Source of the DNA: Noviherbaspirillum_A sp047237965
Lineage (GTDB): Bacteria > Pseudomonadota > Gammaproteobacteria > Burkholderiales > Burkholderiaceae_D
Reading direction: 5' to 3'
DNA length: 64,000 nt
Assembly: GCF_047237965.1 (NCBI RefSeq)
Contig: NZ_JBDFLX010000001.1
Span: forward strand, 1,054,001 to 1,118,000
The notes below the pieces were generated by a model. The model saw only the letters and a list, made by a program, of their open reading frames with translations, did no database searches and had not been told where the DNA came from. Shown piece by piece: positions 61,509 to 64,000 of this stretch. The translations under genes and the position numbers were made by a program. How positions within the stretch are numbered: position 1 is the stretch's first letter; each line of letters begins with the position of its first letter.

Positions 61509-61955
61509 AGAAAATTTTCCTGGCGCTCCCTTAAAATTTGACCTGCGGCTTTCTGTATCCAGCCTTTAATGCAGCGCATTTCCAGTTTTCCGCCACTCTC
61601 TTTTCCGTTTCAAAATTTTTTTTTGCTTAATAACGCCATTTTCACTTTCATTCTCGCAATTGATTGTTTATAACACGAATTTTTGCGTGTTCGAAATCAA
61701 CTGAACAAAAGAAACACGGAAATAGCTGACTAGCGCAATTTTCCTTTATTAAAACCTGGTAGTTCATTTTTAGATTTTCAGAAAGTTTTCTAATTTCATT
61801 AACCAGAAAATTTTCAGCAAAACGCTCAACCCTTTTTCTATTTTGATTTGCTGACAGCCGATGACTTTCCCTGCGCGAGCCAAAACCGTTTAGCTCACTG
61901 GATCACCGTCTTCTGCCGAACTTCGTTTTCGGCATGCAACCTTAAGACCAGCCCA
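61509..61955. other. AT-rich stretch without an intact gene
   Basis: These 447 bases are strongly AT-rich, unlike either flank, and contain homopolymer runs (nine T at 61616-61624). No intact gene, tRNA or terminator is recognised. A decayed minus-strand frame may be present (61531-61902). Confidence 0.5.
61531..61902 (-). pseudogene. Possible decayed AT-rich gene
   Basis: On the minus strand a frame without a usual start codon is open from 61902 to a TGA at 61648-61650. It gives protein-like residues such as ERFAENFLVNEIRKLSENLK. A second open piece, from the nine-A run near 61616-61624 to a TAA at 61531, encodes ENWKCAALKAGYRKPQVKF. Both lie in AT-rich DNA. They may be remnants of one gene broken by frameshifts, but chance openness of AT-rich DNA cannot be excluded. 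Confidence 0.25.
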
Positions 61956-64000
61956 CTAAGCCGCATTCTGCTCGGCGTCATGCCAGCGCATGATCAAACG
62001 TTCAATGCGCGCCGCCGCTTCGTCGTCAAGCAGGGCCGGCTGCGTGCACAGCTGCATCAGCAGCGCCTGCGGCTGATCCGACCGCTGGCCCGCCCGCAGC
62101 GCATCCTGCAATACTTGGATTTGCTGCTTCAGCCGCTCCTGCGACAGCATTGCCGGGCTGTCCACGCCCAGCCGGATCTCCATCTGCAGGATTTCCTGCA
62201 TCACCGCCTCGCGGTTTCGCTGCAGCGTCGCGCGTAACGTCTCGCCGCCCTCCAGCGCGGCGGCAAAGCGCGCCGCCATCGCCCGTTCGCTGCCGCCGCC
62301 CAGCGTTGGCAATGCATCCCATTCCTGACGCAAGGCTTGGCGAAGGGATTCATCCAGGGCGCCTTCTATCACTGACTGCTCAGCGCGCCGGCACAGCATG
62401 AACTTGCGCTTCAACAGCTCGGCCTGCGCCTGCGACGCCGCCTGACGCGCCGCATCGGCCCGCTGGCGCAACGCACCGACAGCCGCTTCATAGCGCGCCT
62501 CGATCTGCTGCTGCGCCGCCCGCGGCACCGGCCCGATCTCCTTCCAGGCGGCGGCGCTATCGCGCAGCAGTTGCGACAGCGTCGGCAGCGGCGCATCGAC
62601 CGCGGCTTCCAGCGAAGCGCACAGCGCCTCCTTGCGCTCCAGGTGCTGCTGGCGTTCGGCGTCGGCGGTCTTGGCCGATTCGCGCCGCTCGGCAAACAGC
62701 GCGTCGCAGGCCTGGCGGAAGCGTTGCCACAAAGCCTGCTCTTCGTTGCGCGGCAGCGGCAGGCCGCGGGCATAGTCCTGCCAGCGCTCCTGGATGGCGC
62801 GCAGCGAATCGGTGGCGCGCGGCGCGCCCGCGTCCATCGACTCGACCTCGGCAATCAACTGCTCGCGCCGGGCCACTTCGATCTGGTGGCGGCCGGACAG
62901 CGGCTTGCGCAGCAGGTCGAGCGCCTTCGAAAAATCCGCGTCGGCCGCCTTGCGTTCGCGGCGCTCGATGGTGCCCAGCCGCTGCCAGGCCTGGGTGTAA
63001 CGGCTGAGTGCAGCGGACACCGCTTTCCAGTCCACCGACTCCGGATCGCCTGCCACACCCGTGCTGTCGGCATAGGCAATCACTTCGGCTGTCAGCGCAT
63101 GCGCCTTCTCCAGATTGTGCCGGCGCTCTTCGGCCAGCATGCGGAAATGCTCGGCCACGGGCGCATAGGCAGCGGTGCAGGCAGCATCGAAGCGCTGCCA
63201 GGCGTCCTTGCCGGCGGGGCCGGCAGATGCATCCAGCGCCTTCCAGCGTTCGCGCAGGCTGCCGACCTTCTGGGCACGCTCGGCCACCGGCATTTCCTGG
63301 TCCGCCAGGTCCTGGGCCGCTTTCAGCAATTCCTCGCGCGATACGTTGCCGCCCCAGCGCGCCCAGCCCTGCAGCCGCGCCAGTTCGGCGCGCAGGCGCG
63401 ACAGCCGCGCCATGCGTTCCTCGCCCGGGCGCATGGCCTTGAAATCCATGGCCCGCAAGGCCTTGTCCTGCTCCGATGCCGCCTGCAGGCTGCCCTCCTC
63501 CAGCGCGGCTTCCAGCGCGGCAAGCGCCGCGTCCATTGACCGCCGGGCCTCTGCCGGATCAACCGCCGGCTCGGCTTGCACCACCGGGCCAGGTTGCGGC
63601 GGCTCTGCCGCGACCGGATTGCGTGCATGCCGTATCGCCGCCAGCAGCGCCGCATGGCGCGCAGACAGTTCCGGCGCCGCGCTGTCAGGCAGGGCCGGCA
63701 AGGCCTGCCAGGCCTGGCGCAGCGCCGCGTCATCCAGCTGGGCCGCGTCCGCTTGCGCCCGTGCTTCCCATTCGTCGAGCAGCGCAGCGCGGGCAGCGAT
63801 CGCCGCCTGGCGCCCGGCGTGCGCCGCCAACGCCGACTTCAGGCGCGTGGCCTGGTCGCTGAATGCCTGCACACGGGCCGGCGGCAATGCGCTCGCCTCG
63901 GGCGACTGCAGCAGCGCGGCCACTGCGGCTTCCAGCTCATCGAGCTTTTGTTGCGCATCCGTCGGCATCTCGCCGGCGACGGATGCCTCGAGACGGGCCA
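61956..64000 (-). CDS. DUF349 domain protein, 5' end outside the window
   Basis: The frame stays open from the stop at 61956 through 64000 without interruption (681 codons seen), so the true start lies beyond the window; the Met at 63968 is internal by this reading. The protein is a long, Ala/Glu/Arg-rich helical protein with repeated DUF349-type modules, visible as W-K/Q...L-G segments (LRERWKALDASAG, YTQAWQRLGTIERRERKAADADF, IQERWQDYARGLPLP, AWKEIGPVPRAA). No signal peptide can be judged. The function is not known; DUF349 proteins are cytoplasmic coiled-coil proteins of Burkholderiales and relatives. Confidence 0.85.
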   Translation of the reverse strand, partial: ARLEASVAGEMPTDAQQKLDELEAAVAALLQSPEASALPPARVQAFSDQATRLKSALAAHAGRQAAIAARAALLDEWEARAQADAAQLDDAALRQAWQALPALPDSAAPELSARHAALLAAIRHARNPVAAEPPQPGPVVQAEPAVDPAEARRSMDAALAALEAALEEGSLQAASEQDKALRAMDFKAMRPGEERMARLSRLRAELARLQGWARWGGNVSREELLKAAQDLADQEMPVAERAQKVGSLRERWKALDASAGPAGKDAWQRFDAACTAAYAPVAEHFRMLAEERRHNLEKAHALTAEVIAYADSTGVAGDPESVDWKAVSAALSRYTQAWQRLGTIERRERKAADADFSKALDLLRKPLSGRHQIEVARREQLIAEVESMDAGAPRATDSLRAIQERWQDYARGLPLPRNEEQALWQRFRQACDALFAERRESAKTADAERQQHLERKEALCASLEAAVDAPLPTLSQLLRDSAAAWKEIGPVPRAAQQQIEARYEAAVGALRQRADAARQAASQAQAELLKRKFMLCRRAEQSVIEGALDESLRQALRQEWDALPTLGGGSERAMAARFAAALEGGETLRATLQRNREAVMQEILQMEIRLGVDSPAMLSQERLKQQIQVLQDALRAGQRSDQPQALLMQLCTQPALLDDEAAARIERLIMRWHDAEQNAA

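Overview
The window looks like chromosomal DNA from a high-GC betaproteobacterium of the order Burkholderiales, most likely family Oxalobacteraceae (a Herbaspirillum, Noviherbaspirillum or Massilia relative). This placement is an inference. It rests on the prpR / prpB-prpC-acnD-prpF-prpE methylcitrate cluster, the glnA / DUF4124 / ntrB / ntrC order, a phasin gene with its own promoter, livHMGF plus a binding protein, and an orphan Bug-type binding protein. Genes are dense, mostly with clear Shine-Dalgarno sequences. Translational coupling is frequent. No rRNA, tRNA, insertion sequence or CRISPR array is visible.

Layout. 1-7525: structured non-coding DNA, a small hydrophilic protein, an exported metallo-beta-lactamase-fold protein, a DUF4142 protein, a soluble hybrid histidine kinase and a periplasmic Do-like protease (envelope and stress theme). 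7630-14108: an accessory-looking block with a VapB antitoxin, a broken VapC toxin, and a 1695-residue protein kinase-NACHT-TPR protein, followed by 650 bases of repeat-containing non-coding DNA. 14109-24898: a PaaY-like protein, a small unknown protein and the methylcitrate cycle operon, with a perfect sigma-54 promoter and divergent prpR. 24969-30659: ntrC, ntrB, a DUF4124 protein and glnA, with a sigma-54 promoter and NtrC sites shared with a divergent rhodanese gene. 30822-38594: prfC, then many small stress or regulatory genes, including two paralogous small HTH-like proteins, a universal stress protein, a LysR regulator, and a DUF2061-thioredoxin pair behind a Fur box. 38643-46417: an EEP-family phosphodiesterase with a phospholipase D-VTT fusion, and a complete liv-type ABC importer. 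46929-56999: a Bug protein with a cyclase-family hydrolase; lldD-dgkA facing an IclR regulator; a penicillin-binding protein 7-type peptidase; and a five-gene coupled operon (HDAC-like, EamA, thioesterase, nitroreductase, tartrate-dehydrogenase-like). 57145-60998: a phasin gene and a Fur-boxed divergent ferric-type ABC transporter (fbpB / fbpC) without its binding protein. 60999-61955: an AT-rich island with a double-glycine-leader-like small protein and a decayed frame. 61956-64000: the 3' part of a DUF349 gene that runs off the window.

The strongest candidate for something undescribed is the single-gene kinase-NACHT-TPR protein at 8367-13454. It has an apparently complete eukaryote-like protein kinase, a STAND-type NTPase and about sixteen 42-residue TPRs, part of which arose by a recent 252-bp duplication. 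Its architecture (effector, NTPase switch, repeat sensor) matches antiphage STAND proteins, but its function is not shown by the sequence. Second is the AT-rich island with a possible leader-bearing peptide gene.
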